Assembly: GCF_000003815.2 (NCBI RefSeq)
Contig: NC_049988.1
Coordinates: 10,280,645 to 10,316,218 of the forward strand
Length of the DNA: 35,574 bases
Direction: 5' to 3'
Source: Branchiostoma floridae
Lineage: Eukaryota; Chordata; Leptocardii; Amphioxiformes; Branchiostomatidae
The notes beneath the pieces were generated by a model. That model searched no databases. It saw nothing but the letters and a program-made list of their open reading frames with translations, and was not told the DNA's origin. Position numbers and translations under genes: made by a program. This document shows, one piece after another, positions 24,701-32,589 of this stretch. Each line of letters begins with the position of its first letter. Positions within the stretch are counted from its first letter, which is position 1.

Positions 24701-27700
24701 GTTTACCATCTGCGTGACCCTAACGACCTTACTCTATGCTTTCTTGACTCTGTCCGTTATAGAACCGCGCAGGTGTGACACCACGTTCTTGTCAACTTTA
24801 AAAACATGTCTGAACAGAGTCTTTACGCAATGATATTTTTCATCGACTCATGTGGAAAGGTGTTTATCAACAGCAATATGTCAATAGCTCCTTGTGCTAA
24901 CCACTATTTAACCGCAGACAACCACAACCGCAGACGCTATTTGGCGTTTTCAGATATAAGGTCACACTGGCGTTATTTTAAGGATGACATCCTATTCAGG
25001 CTCAAAAACTAATGTGCGAGGGGAAAAGTCCATCAAAAGAAAATGCTGCTAAACCACAGTACTTACAATTCAGTCAATTCTTTTCCAGGCTTGGTTCACC
25101 TTTAGTGATATCATATATAATAGAGACAATCGTCGCTGTGTTTTGTCGCCATTCTTGTTTCAAGACTTAGAGCGGTGGCAAGGGTGGCTTAATGCTCTGA
25201 CCATGTGCCCTCTTACCCTGGAGTGCAGATTCCCTGGCAAGCATAATATTCTGATTGACCAGGGAATGCTATTGGGTCATATGTGCCATAGTTTTAAGAA
25301 CAGGAGAAAATCAATGCGCGCGCGGATGTCATCCATAAAATCAAGTCAATGTGGCCGAAGTCGTGTAGTCGTACATGTATGTTTGTGATTCATTCTGCGA
25401 CGGAATATGGTCTGGATGTACAATGTAGTTTTCTGTGACCACTTCAAGGTGGCATACTACACACACATATGTTAAAACGCCGTGACAATTAATTCTGCTA
25501 AAGTAATCATTAATGAAGGGTAACATCAATAACACTAACAGTCGCATTCCCTTGTCTTGAGGTACGTAGTAATATGACATTTCTTAGGAGGACTGGGTGA
25601 TTTTTGCTTAAAACAATGTGCTAATCTTGTAGTGAAACGATGTAATATAAGTTTATTGCATGCTTGTCCAAGGGCTAATTGCAGATGGCAAAAGAAAAAA
25701 AGACAGACAAATAATGGCCACCTTAATGTGATCATCTTAAACAGTTGGTGTATGATTAAGATTGTCTCTAACCACACACCCAGGGTGGAGGAAGTGATGG
25801 GCCTGTCTCTGGTCTCCACCTCCGACATGTTCATCATGTTCGTCATTGTCGTCATCAGTCGGGGATTCGTCTATGGCGGGAATGTCTCATTCCTCGCAAA
25901 CGCGTAAGCATTTGTTGATGTTGAGTTGTATGATTGTTGTATACTTTGCCCTGTTAACGACGCTGTCATAAGTTAAACTAATTGTGATGCAAATGTAATG
26001 CCAAATCATAAAGATGGTATCGATATCTCACTGCACTTGGGGCACAGGTGCGGTACTGCGGGGTTCAATTCGTTCACCGCGGCGCTGTTATGTTATTTTC
26101 GCCGATTTTCTTTTACAATTTAGATATTGCGTAATACGTAATAAGTATGACTTAGAAGACAACAAAATACACAAAACGTAATAAAATTCGTTCTTTATCT
26201 CTGAAATTCGTTGAATAATCTTTCGAACCCCGACGTGCCGCACCGGTGCCCCAAGTGCAGTGAGATACATGTACTACATTAACAGTTAACGTGCAATCGT
26301 CACACAAAGGTCGAAGTAAAGTACAACAGAACATCAATGTCGTTTCTCTTTGTTTTGCATTTGCAGCTTCCCTGCTGAATACACCGGACGGCTGTACGCA
26401 TGCGTACTTTGCGGGATGGGCGTGGTGAACTCCTTACAGATCCCCCTAATGATGTGGGTCCAGCAGAACGACGACAACCCGCTCTATGTAAGACTATTCT
26501 TTCGTACTAAGTTTGCTAACTAAACTGGCAAAGGATAAGAAATGAGTGGCGGGATTGCTATGGGCGAAATGTTGTGTTTTCCACCATTTCATTAACCACA
26601 ATCTCGCCGAGATTTCGCCATTTATAAACCCTTAAAAACATATTTCTACTAAAATCACAATATATGTACTCACTTCTGAAAAATGTATCGATATTCACTA
26701 GAAACTGCACCCAAAGAAAAAAGTCCCCAAGTATTGTACGTAGAAGCATCATACATATCTAAAGACCACTTTACGTTATCGTATCCATGCGTTCCCTTGC
26801 AATTAGCCTTCTAGCAAAGGCTTGCAAAGACAGATTATCATTCTAACACAGAACTACCGATTCTAACGTTATAAAACGCGTCGGAAACGTTGTATGCAAG
26901 CTAAACCGGCATTTCAGAACCAAGGACAGTAACTGAGTATCATAATACTTACAACATATAGTACTTCAAGTAATTACAACAAAACGTACATTACAGCTGG
27001 ACAAGGGTTTGCAAGACAGATTATTAATCTAACACAGAACTACCGAATCTAATGTTATAAAACCCATCGGAAACGCTGTATGCTAGCTAAACCGGCATTT
27101 CAGAACCAAGGACAGTATCCTGACACTTACTCAAAGTGATTACAACAAAACGTACATTACAGCTGGACAAGGGTTTGCAAGACAGATTATTAATCTAACA
27201 CAGAACTACCGAATCTAATGTTATAAAACCCATCGGAAACGTTGTATGCTAGCTAAACCGGCATTTCAGAACCAAGCACAGTATCCTGACACTTACTAAA
27301 AGTGATTACAACAAAACGTATATTGCAGCTGGACGATGGTTTGCAAACACAGATTATCATTCCAACACAGAACTACCGATTCTAATGTTATAAAACCCGT
27401 CGGAAACGTTGTATGCTGGCTAAACCGGTATTTTAGCACCAAGGACAGTATCCTGACACTTACTCAAAGTGATTACAACAAAACGTATATTGCAGCTGGA
27501 CGATGGTTTGCAAACACAGATTATCATTCCAACACAGAACTACCGATTCTAATGTTATAAAACCCGTCGGAAACGTTGTATGCTGGCTAAACCGGTATTT
27601 CAGCACCAAGGACGGTATCCTGACACTTACAAAATTACTCAAATAAACTAATTACTACAAAACGTACTTTACAGCTGGTCACATCGTGGTATACATGACG

Positions 27701-28109
27701 GCTCCTTACAGCTTTCCGAAGCCTTTCAGTAACAATATGAAGGTAATTTTTCACAACAGCAATCGTTGGCAACAGATAAGTAACTTTATAAGCAACGTTG
27801 AAACCTTACTCACACAATGGTTGACGTACAAAGCTAAAAAGGAAGCTACCTAAAGAAGTGTTGTTATTTTTGTTGTGCTATTTTGAAGTTTTTGTCCCTT
27901 ACCTTCGACTCCAGGTGTATATCCTGCTCCTGTGTATGAACCTGCTGGCAGCCGCGCACCCTATCAGTGTTGCTCGGTACTGCAGCAACAACAAAGTTGT
28001 CCCGACCGCCGAAGTCACGCCCTCCACCAGCAACAAGGACTCAGCCACTACGCACGGCAATGTCTCCTTCATCAAGGTGAAGGAAATGACACAGGTTACT
28101 GAAGAATGA
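18563..28109 (+). CDS. SLC43A3: SLC43A3-like equilibrative nucleobase transporter, 12 coding exons
   Basis: Twelve exons join in frame (18563-18781, 19976-20139, 20555-20601, 20761-20843, 21080-21172, 22313-22466, 22994-23170, 23596-23706, 24661-24772, 25784-25903, 26367-26487, 27915-28109), 1596 nt giving 531 residues. All introns are GT-AG, with phases 0,2,1,0,0,1,1,1,2,2,0. The protein is an MFS carrier with about 12 membrane helices. The family match rests on FSGVFFGWASLVYVLK (helix 1), FSLIFTL (helix 2), GAFDSSSAVFLMLK (helix 5), VISRGFVYGGN (helix 10) and AFPAEYTGRLY before helix 11. The GAFDSSSAVFL block favours SLC43A3 over SLC43A1/A2, which differ there. Human SLC43A3 is a plasma-membrane facilitative purine nucleobase carrier of about 490 residues; substrate here is inferred. 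Extra length lies in loop 1, the acidic central loop and the C-terminal tail. The ATG at 18563 has A at -3 and directly precedes helix 1. A pre-split invertebrate SLC43 ancestor is possible. Confidence -1.
19156..19386. mobile_element. MITE in intron 1, 15-bp perfect terminal inverted repeats
   Basis: TACCCCTGTCACATT (19156-19170) is the exact reverse complement of AATGTGACAGGGGTA (19372-19386). If the outer TA is a target duplication, the element is 227 bp (19158-19384). It has no coding capacity. An internal copy of CCCTGTCACAT near 19257 suggests nested or rearranged ends. The inside is rich in GATC/CGAT words. Confidence -1.
19976..20139 (+). CDS. SLC43A3: SLC43A3-like coding exon 2 (residues 74-127, plus split codon 128)
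   Basis: The exon completes extracellular loop 1, including a fourth sequon (N76-G-T) and Cys86 in VVECDAQNSQ. It then encodes helix 2 (FSLIFTLTTNMFAFGSVLAG) and the MFS loop 2-3 segment LVFDNAGIKWTR. The Asp and the basic residue of that segment match the family's GxxxDR-like signature. The acceptor is AAACAG after a modest pyrimidine tract, and the donor is GTGAGT. It is in frame with both neighbours, which supports the boundaries. Confidence -1.
20555..20601 (+). CDS. SLC43A3: SLC43A3-like coding exon 3 (47 nt)
   Basis: This small exon encodes most of helix 3 (ICATLGAALLGSAQP). Both codons at its edges are split (phase 2 in, phase 1 out). The donor GTGGTT is weak, but only this boundary joins in frame to exon 4 and keeps the family alignment. 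It is too short to be found by ORF length alone. Confidence -1.
20761..20843 (+). CDS. SLC43A3: SLC43A3-like coding exon 4 (83 nt)
   Basis: The exon encodes the short loop DEPLVHL and helix 4 (VLPAMLVYALGANCVLLSNM). The acceptor follows TTGTTGTCGACAG and the donor is a good GTAAGC. It ends in phase 0, just before the VGDLFG segment of exon 5. Human SLC43A3 has a matching helix followed by an almost identical IGNLFG turn. Confidence -1.
21080..21172 (+). CDS. SLC43A3: SLC43A3-like coding exon 5 (31 codons)
   Basis: This exon carries the strongest family signature. VGDLFGDKKSTVVTLIAGAF is followed by DSSSAVFLMLK, which forms helix 5. The G-A-F-D-S-S-S-A-V-F-L run is the basis for choosing SLC43A3 over LAT3/LAT4. 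Both edges are phase 0, with a TTTTCTCGCTAG acceptor and a GTGACA donor. Confidence -1.
21371..21497. repeat. Cluster of four perfect hairpins in intron 5
   Basis: Four stem-loops follow one another within 127 bp: CTGGACTA/TAGTCCAG (21371-21392, 8-bp stem, 6-nt loop), ACACTAAATG/CATTTAGTGT (21408-21428, 10-bp stem, 1-nt loop), TGTAGAAC/GTTCTACA (21436-21463, 8-bp stem) and GTTGGT/ACCAAC (21482-21497, 6-bp stem, 4-nt loop). They are not copies of each other. They may be remains of a transposable element or a structured intronic RNA; I cannot tell which. Confidence -1.
22051..22264. mobile_element. MITE in intron 5 with ~35-bp imperfect inverted ends
   Basis: The left end reads GGGCGCGGTCACATAGGTCG then TGCGATCGTCGTACG. 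The reverse complement of the right end reads GGGCGAGGTCACAGAGGTCG then TGCGATCATCGTGCG, four mismatches in 35. The element is 214 bp, non-coding and AT-richer inside. It ends 48 bp before exon 6. A target duplication is not clear. Confidence -1.
22313..22466 (+). CDS. SLC43A3: SLC43A3-like coding exon 6
   Basis: The exon encodes a short loop (ILYIDAEVPFNV), helix 6 (FCYVMAALSMLSLIPTFFLFP) and the start of the cytosolic central loop, with a run of acidic residues (NEEEEPEAV). The acceptor is CTTTCGCACAG, and the donor GTACGA leaves phase 1. A MITE ends only 48 bp upstream of this exon. Confidence -1.
22729..22760. repeat. GA-rich microsatellite, intron 6
   Basis: An interrupted (GA)n run with one C interruption and one A insertion, within the 527-bp intron 6. 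The rest of that intron shows no recognisable element. Confidence -1.
22994..23170 (+). CDS. SLC43A3: SLC43A3-like coding exon 7
   Basis: The exon ends the central loop (ETPEMYAGSDDKPTFRQ) and encodes helix 7 (IVTSGLFLSHVLYMCVENLS), then SINFVIGSANAWFNTLTG, which corresponds to the human IGTLNSLLTNMAG region. The central loop is somewhat shorter than in human SLC43A3. The donor is GTGAGG, and a SINE tail starts about 15 bp after it. Confidence -1.
23186..23420 (-). mobile_element. tRNA-derived SINE in intron 7, antisense to the gene
   Basis: On the minus strand the head reads as a tRNA-type pol III promoter: A box TGGCGCAACGG (plus 23398-23408) and B box GAGTTCGATAC (plus 23355-23365), 33 bp apart, with ...ACGGCTAGAGCATTGG... 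between them. An unrelated body of about 140 bp follows and ends in an A-rich/(GTTT)-type tail (plus 23186-23209). The head is not an intact tRNA gene because the acceptor stem does not pair well. The tail ends about 15 bp from the exon 7 donor. Confidence -1.
23596..23706 (+). CDS. SLC43A3: SLC43A3-like coding exon 8
   Basis: The exon encodes helix 8 and the following cytosolic turn: VNLWTNIFGYFMMAGLLLDP, then ITGFVNDRALRINIRLE. The spacing of Gly-x-Leu-Leu-Asp-Pro matches the family's GLLMDR-type motif, but Pro replaces the usual Arg. Acceptor TTTCTTATAG, donor GTATGC, phase 1 at both ends. Confidence -1.
23739..23892. mobile_element. Fold-back element in intron 8
   Basis: The two arms (23739-23791 and 23831-23892) are imperfect reverse complements separated by about 40 bp. 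The best-matching core is TTTTACCGACNTTTCGGTGACCGTC. Each arm also carries CAACTTTATT or AAACTTTATT and an AGAnTC outer end. The structure fits a fold-back transposon or two inverted copies of one retroelement end. It starts 32 bp after the exon 8 donor. Confidence -1.
24116..24275. mobile_element. MITE copy 1 in intron 8
   Basis: TCACATTTCCAAAC (24116-24129) is repeated inverted as GTTTGGAAATGTGA (24262-24275). Similarity continues inwards through a GC-rich GGTCGGGC / GCCCGGCC stretch and TTTGTGGAAA / TTCCCAAAA. The unit is 160 bp and non-coding. A diverged second copy lies about 110 bp downstream. Confidence -1.
24319..24383 (+). mobile_element. Retroposon-like 3' tail ending in (ATT)n, intron 8
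   Basis: The block GTGCAATTCAGCCTAAAGGC, then TGCGAAATGCTTCTGTGAAATAAACC, ends in about six ATT units (24366-24383). A conserved-looking end followed by a short tandem tail is typical of non-LTR retroposon or SINE 3' ends. No 5' part is recognised, so this is a truncated copy or a tail only. Confidence -1.
24382..24560. mobile_element. MITE copy 2 in intron 8 (diverged)
   Basis: The segment parallels copy 1 in order. ATTTCCAAAC and TGTTTGTGGAAAATAAAAA start it, ATTATGCCCAAGAATGT and TTTTTACGTTCTATGTGTT come in the middle, and CCGAAAGCTGTGCGGCCAGG with GGGACATATGCC ends it. It is more diverged at the right end than copy 1. It directly abuts the (ATT)n tail. Confidence -1.
24661..24772 (+). 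CDS. SLC43A3: SLC43A3-like coding exon 9
   Basis: The exon encodes a polar turn (GDNPRARQLAS) and helix 9 (IPVFTICVTLTTLLYAFLTL), ending in SVIEPR with the last Arg codon split. Human SLC43A3 has a similar threonine/serine and leucine-rich helix at this place. Acceptor CTCTCACTAG, donor GTGTGA. Confidence -1.
25170..25400 (+). mobile_element. Possible decayed tRNA-derived SINE, intron 9
   Basis: TGGCAAGGGTGG (25176-25187) resembles an A box and GAGTGCAGATTCCC (25221-25234) a degraded B box, about 35 bp apart, followed by a non-tRNA body. The right limit is a guess. A reading frame across it (25143-25388) shows no recognisable protein. The weak B box keeps confidence low. Confidence -1.
25784..25903 (+). 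CDS. SLC43A3: SLC43A3-like coding exon 10
   Basis: The exon encodes a short loop (VEEVMGLSLVSTSD) and helix 10 (MFIMFVIVVISRGFVYGGNV), then SFLANA. V-I-S-R-x-F-x-Y-G-x-N is a close match to the vertebrate SLC43A3 sequence at the same position and includes a charged Arg inside the membrane. Acceptor CACACCCAG, donor GTAAGC, phase 2 at both ends. Confidence -1.
26024..26267. mobile_element. MITE in intron 10 with ~43-bp inverted ends
   Basis: The left end TATCTCACTGCACTTGGGGC then ACAGGTGCGGTACTGCGGGGTTC matches the reverse complement of the right end, TATCTCACTGCACTTGGGGC then ACCGGTGCGGCACGTCGGGGTTC. There are four mismatches in 43. The element is 244 bp, with an AT-rich, non-coding centre. 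High end identity suggests it is fairly young. Confidence -1.
26367..26487 (+). CDS. SLC43A3: SLC43A3-like coding exon 11
   Basis: The exon encodes the conserved loop FPAEYTGRLY, helix 11 (ACVLCGMGVVNSLQIPLMMW) and the loop VQQNDDNPLY. The latter aligns with the human QNDPFY segment, so exon 12 must follow directly and no exon is missing in the 1.4-kb intron 11. Acceptor TTTTGCATTTGCAG, donor GTAAGA, phase 0 out. Confidence -1.
26824..27674. repeat. Minisatellite in intron 11: five copies of a ~166-bp unit
   Basis: The anchor GCAA...CAGATTAT recurs at 26824, 27011, 27177, 27343 and 27510, giving spacings of 187, 166, 166 and 167 bp. Each unit contains AACACAGAACTACCG, TATAAAAC, GGAAACG, TGTATGC and TAAACCGG. 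The first copy is the most diverged. Copies 2-3 resemble each other most, as do 4-5, which suggests two rounds of duplication. It makes up most of the 1.4-kb intron. Confidence -1.
27915..28109 (+). CDS. SLC43A3: SLC43A3-like coding exon 12 with stop
   Basis: The exon encodes helix 12 (VYILLLCMNLLAAAHPISVA), then a hydrophilic tail of about 44 residues rich in Ser, Thr, Asn and Lys, ending VTEE before TGA at 28107-28109. The tail is longer than in human SLC43A3 and probably lies in the cytosol. Confidence -1.
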   Translation: MYILLLCMNLLAAAHPISVARYCSNNKVVPTAEVTPSTSNKDSATTHGNVSFIKVKEMTQVTEE

Positions 28110-28194
28110 TTGACGGACTACGCTGAAATGGCCAGGAGAGGCAATTACCATTTCTTGACATTTTTGACTTGTGATAAAACTCATTGTAAAAAAA

Positions 28195-28200
28195 AATAAA
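28195..28200 (+). terminator. Poly(A) signal AATAAA of the SLC43A3-like gene
   Basis: A canonical AATAAA lies 86 bp after the stop codon, at the end of an A-rich run and before a T/TG-rich stretch (TTTCTTCTCTTGGTTT), the usual arrangement of a cleavage and polyadenylation site. It implies a short 3' UTR of about 100 nt. Confidence -1.
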
Positions 28201-28645
28201 ATTTCTTCTCTTGGTTTAATTTCTAGTTAGAGAAGGTAACATTAGATCAACGCGTAAAATGTCCTTTACAGTAACAATGCACAAAGAAGGTTTTTACTAT
28301 TTGGTTCTGTTGTTTATTGACATTTTAAAGCTAGTTCACTTTTTAAAGTATGTTTCATCCATACAAGTTAGCAAACATGATAAAGACACTGCCTTGTGAA
28401 CAGTATGAACAACGATGCTTAAATAGATATATCATATACCGTATCACAGGAATATCTACCATTTGACAACTATTTACAAATCATTTGAAGACTAAGCTGT
28501 TTTCTGACAAAAAAAATTGGACTCACCGGAATTCTTTATTGACTCGCTTGGTCTTCTAAAGCTGTCTGACCCAATCACAGTTGACATGCAACTTCTATAC
28601 GGTTAACATCAGCCATGGGTCAAATATCATTTGGAGTCAATATCA

Positions 28646-28663
28646 CCCCCCCCCCCCCCCCCC
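28646..28663. repeat. Homopolymer run of 18 C
   Basis: Eighteen consecutive C bases about 540 bp after the transporter stop codon. The complementary G run could form a quadruplex. Such runs are also prone to length error in assembly, so the exact length is uncertain. Confidence -1.
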
Positions 28664-28929
28664 GTCAGATTTTATGGACGGTAAATATTTTGGGCCTTCA
28701 ATCAGCTCACAATCTTTTAAAGAGCTTTTTACATATTAAAGGACTATGTATGAACTGAATGATTATGTAAAAGAGAAAACCTCCTGACAGTGTCAATGTC
28801 TTAGGCAGTAAGTACTAGAGTATTTGAACAATGCGCATATGCTAAACTTTCCTCCAACACAAATGTATATAGTAATACAAAAATCAAATTTTCAACAACC
28901 ACTGTCGCCCTCTCCAAGATCAATGATCA

Positions 28930-29950
28930 TAAACAACATTAAAAATTTCCACTTGGGTCATTCAGACATAAATCTGATGTCACTGATGCATTGCAATGAT
29001 CTGTTAAAACTTTTATAAGCACTTTCCTGGGTACTTATGCATTCTGTTCCATTAAACAGTAGAATAGCATACTGTGATTTCATAGATGCCATCCTTTGGA
29101 ACAATGCTACGAGTGAAAACAAGACCAGTTCAGTTTCCTTCGAATATGAGCATTTACAAGGTGTGACATTTCCAACCTAATCTTTTAACTCATGACAATT
29201 ATGACGTTTTCTCCTTCAAATCTCATACAAGAGTGAAAACATCAGACAGTCAAGAAGACATCATCTATCATGAAGAAGGCAACAGTGGTCATTGAAAATA
29301 TGATCTTTGTATACATTTGTCTTGGAAGAAAGTTTAACATTGCACTATGATTACAAGTATGATTACTACCAACAGAGACGAACTTCACAAAATAATCTTG
29401 TTAATTTACCAAATCATTTTATGCGAATTTTACTTCACTAGTTACCTTCATCAATTAAAGTACAACAACTCCTCTTAAACTAATCTGTAACATAAATCTT
29501 GTGTATATTAATTTGAACATTCACTGGCTTGATGTCCATCTTTGTATATTCTACTTTGTTTGGTTATCATCTGTATTTCAACATCACATTTCAATACTGT
29601 GAAGCATCATTAAAAGTTTCCACTTAGGATACTCAATGATCAATCTGTTAACAAACACTGCAATATGCTGTTGTTACTTTGTAAGAGCTTGACACATACA
29701 ATACAAATGTACATGTACTTGCCTGGGTACTTGTGTATCCTGTTATACAATACCACAGGAATATTACATTGGAGGTCATTCATACTGGATTTTATAGATG
29801 CCATCCTTTGGAAATCTCATACAAAAGTGAAAACAACACAAGTTGAGCTTATGTTTCTAATAAGAAATTTTACAGTACAGTGTATATGTGACATTTCCTA
29901 CCTAAACATAATGAAAATCATTACACATTTTCTCCTTTTGTAGTAATTTC
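28930..29950. repeat. Diverged direct duplication, period ~670-725 bp
   Basis: Matching words occur in the same order in two blocks: CATTAAAAATTTCCACTT / CATTAAAAGTTTCCACTT, CCTGGGTACTT (29026 / 29722), ATAGATGCCATCCTTTGGA (29082 / 29794), and GTGACATTTCC(A/T)ACCTAA (29163 / 29888). The offset drifts from about 670 to 725 bp because of indels. No coding frame is shared. Confidence -1.
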
Positions 29951-31895
29951 ATGATGGGTTCACAGGACAATTTTTATGTCATCCATAAACTCAAACGTGT
30001 GTGGCCTAAACCTGAAGCCAACAGTACACAAGACCTTTTCTATTCACAGAGCTTTAAATATTTACAGCATTGTTAGTTAAGGTGATGTACAAGACAAAAG
30101 TATGGCTGTATGGTCTCTGGCGATTTCCAAGAACAGATGTACACAAAATAAAACTACAAGATGAGACTTATTTGCAAACAGCTATCTTGCCTGTCACTGT
30201 GTTCTCCTTGGACAATCTTATTATATAAGTAGTGTACGACATGCATCAAACAACAAGAGGAAGTTTGGACAAAATGATTACTAGACAAAAGAACAGATGC
30301 CATATACATATATACTTGGCTTTTAATTTGTGTAATAGCTTTCTTTCAAATTATATTGTCATGGCGTGATGACAACTTACTCTTATAACATCAAGATTTT
30401 CAATTTACAGTATGTACAAGTTCATCACACTGACCACTTTACAGTTGTTGCTTGGCCTTGAAACGATCACCATCATCATTGTATAAACAGTGATGGATTT
30501 TAAATTTGTAATGATATGGAAAATATACACTTACAATCACAAATCCTTGTTTTCATATATTTCAGTATGCCAGTGTACAGCTTAAATATCATTTTTGTCA
30601 AGTGTGATGTAATGTCAACAAACCTTGTTTGTTTCACAAGAATATTTCAAGAAATTAATCTTCAATTCAGTATCTTACCTTGTTTCATATTAAAGTGGGT
30701 TGATTATTGCACATATTTCAATCACATAATTAATCATTTATGTCTAACTGGCCTGTTTACACAACAGCAATGCCAAGTTCTAGTTCTGTGACCGGATAGC
30801 CAGTATTACTCTAAAGACTGGAAGACCACTGGTGCATTATCTAATGCACTGCATACAGTCACATAATTTCACTGCAACTTTTTCAACAGACTATGAGTTT
30901 CTTCCAAAACTAGATGTACATGCACTACAGATAATATAGAGCAACTACAGTTCTTCTTGCCAATAAATGGATGAAGCAAGCCTCTTCTAATAACATGTAG
31001 ACATGTTGAAGTTAGGGGAATGTTCTAGTTCTCATATACATGTACATTTTATACAGGTAACATACATTGATGTGCCTCAAGGCCTGTGCTGCAAGTGCAA
31101 TTACTTCATAAAATAATTGTATGTAACAACTGAATTCTTCTGTAGAAGGCTAATAGCATATGCAAGTATGCTACTGGCAAGTCTTTTGCAATATATTTGT
31201 TTAGTAGAAAGTACTAGTTTCACTTTAAAGGGAAGATGGATCATGCACCAATTATCGTACTTAACAAAAGCAGCATTACTGACCAATTCAACTATGATAC
31301 AACTGTACTGTACTAGCTGTTCACACTTTCACTGTAACAATACTGCATTCCAGCCGAAAATGCAGTCAATGTAGTTACAAGACCCTGCTTTAACTGAAGC
31401 ATTAAACAACATGACTGACATGGAAAGTGAAGAAGTAGTTCCCTGGAATGAAACATACAGCTCCAACATGGAGAGATCACACAAGGAGAGACAACTTTCT
31501 GACAGCTTAATAACCTAATTGTTACTGTGATAAGCAACCTTTTCATCAGAATCATAACTGACTGAGCAATCTGGATGGTAAACATGACCACTGACATGAT
31601 ATTTTTGCAATGCACAGTGCAACACACTGTACATTTTGTATCTCTTGAATAGTGTTATTACATTATACATTTACGGGTATAAGCTAATTCTCGGTATCCA
31701 GCAGATACAAAGCATGCAAAGGAAGGCACTGTATCAGAATGCTTTACATACTGAATGTAGACCTGAAGCACAGATGACAAGATCCTCCTATAGCAGAAAA
31801 GAAGCTAAGGAAGCTGCAAAATGCAGTGAAAAACATGAAGAAAGACTGAATGCAGCTGCAGGACATTTAAATGGCTGAAGATGAGAAAACCAGTA

Positions 31896-31910
31896 GATGA
31901 TGATGATGAT
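31896..31910. repeat. GAT trinucleotide microsatellite
   Basis: Five GAT-type units follow a purine-rich stretch and precede AAACCATTTA. Together with the upstream 31636-31878 frame it may be the tail of an old retroposon, but no domain is recognisable. Confidence -1.
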
Positions 31911-32158
31911 AAACCATTTACTTCTTTAGAATAAGCTGGCAGCCATCAAAGCTGGCAGACTCCAGCCCTGGCATTTCACTGGAGTTTAGAAATGGTTGCT
32001 TAGGCTCTCCATATATAGCTAATAGATCATTAAATTTAGAACCAACATCTTTCTTAGCATAGCACCGCATGGAATTTTCCACAGTATTTCCCAATCACAA
32101 CACATTTCTTCACTTATCTCAATTTCCTAAAAGAATAGAGACCTTACATATAATGGCT

Positions 32159-32345
32159 ACTATAGCAGTATGTATCTCCACTGCTGTACAGGCTAGGGGA
32201 CTCATCGCAGATGGACATGTGGACATAGCCTTTACTAGGCGACTGGAAATCCAGACTATAGCAGTATGTATCTCCACTGCTGTACAGGGGAGTTATCGCA
32301 GATGGACATGTGGACATAGCCTTTACTAGACGACTGGAACTCCAG
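32159..32345. repeat. Tandem duplication, 96-bp unit, two copies
   Basis: Copy 1 starts at ACTATAGCAGTATG (32159) and copy 2 at the same word (32255). Both include ATCTCCACTGCTGTACAGG, GATGGACATGTGGACATAGC and CTTTACTAG. Copy 2 is about 5 bp shorter around the GGGGA(C/G)T word. Near identity points to a recent duplication. Confidence -1.
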
Positions 32346-32589
32346 ACACATGCCAGCTGAGGGCTGGTACAGTCGGCCACTCTGCAAGTCAAGGAACAGT
32401 AAAACATGTCATCTAACACTGGTCATTTTATATCAGTAAAAACAGTTGGTATTTGGAAAATCAACCAAACTTGATGCTCTAGTTTCAAGTGAGATATCAG
32501 TGCGTAGCTCTTGGCGTACTGAGTATAGTGATATAAAAATAATTATTCTACAATGTTCACAACGTAAGATATCATTGATTGATGGAAAA

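Larger units (their letters stand above)
28201..32158. other. AT-rich intergenic DNA downstream of the transporter
   Basis: Apart from the C run, the diverged duplication and the GAT tract, the region is AT-rich with many stop codons in all frames. It could include the long 3' UTR of a neighbouring minus-strand gene, but no poly(A) signal with a coding end was found. Confidence -1.

Noticed and set aside
27336-27560. 74-codon frame with an internal protein repeat in intron 11
   Set aside because: It is generated by the 166-bp minisatellite and is not part of the spliced transporter.
27675-27745. Possible extra exon between exons 11 and 12
   Set aside because: Exon 11 joins exon 12 in frame at the LY/VY junction, which matches the continuous family alignment; an insert would disrupt helix 12.
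31636-31878. 80-codon frame with a Lys/Glu/Ala-rich C-terminal half
   Set aside because: Purine-rich DNA before a GAT microsatellite explains it; no retroelement domain could be recognised.
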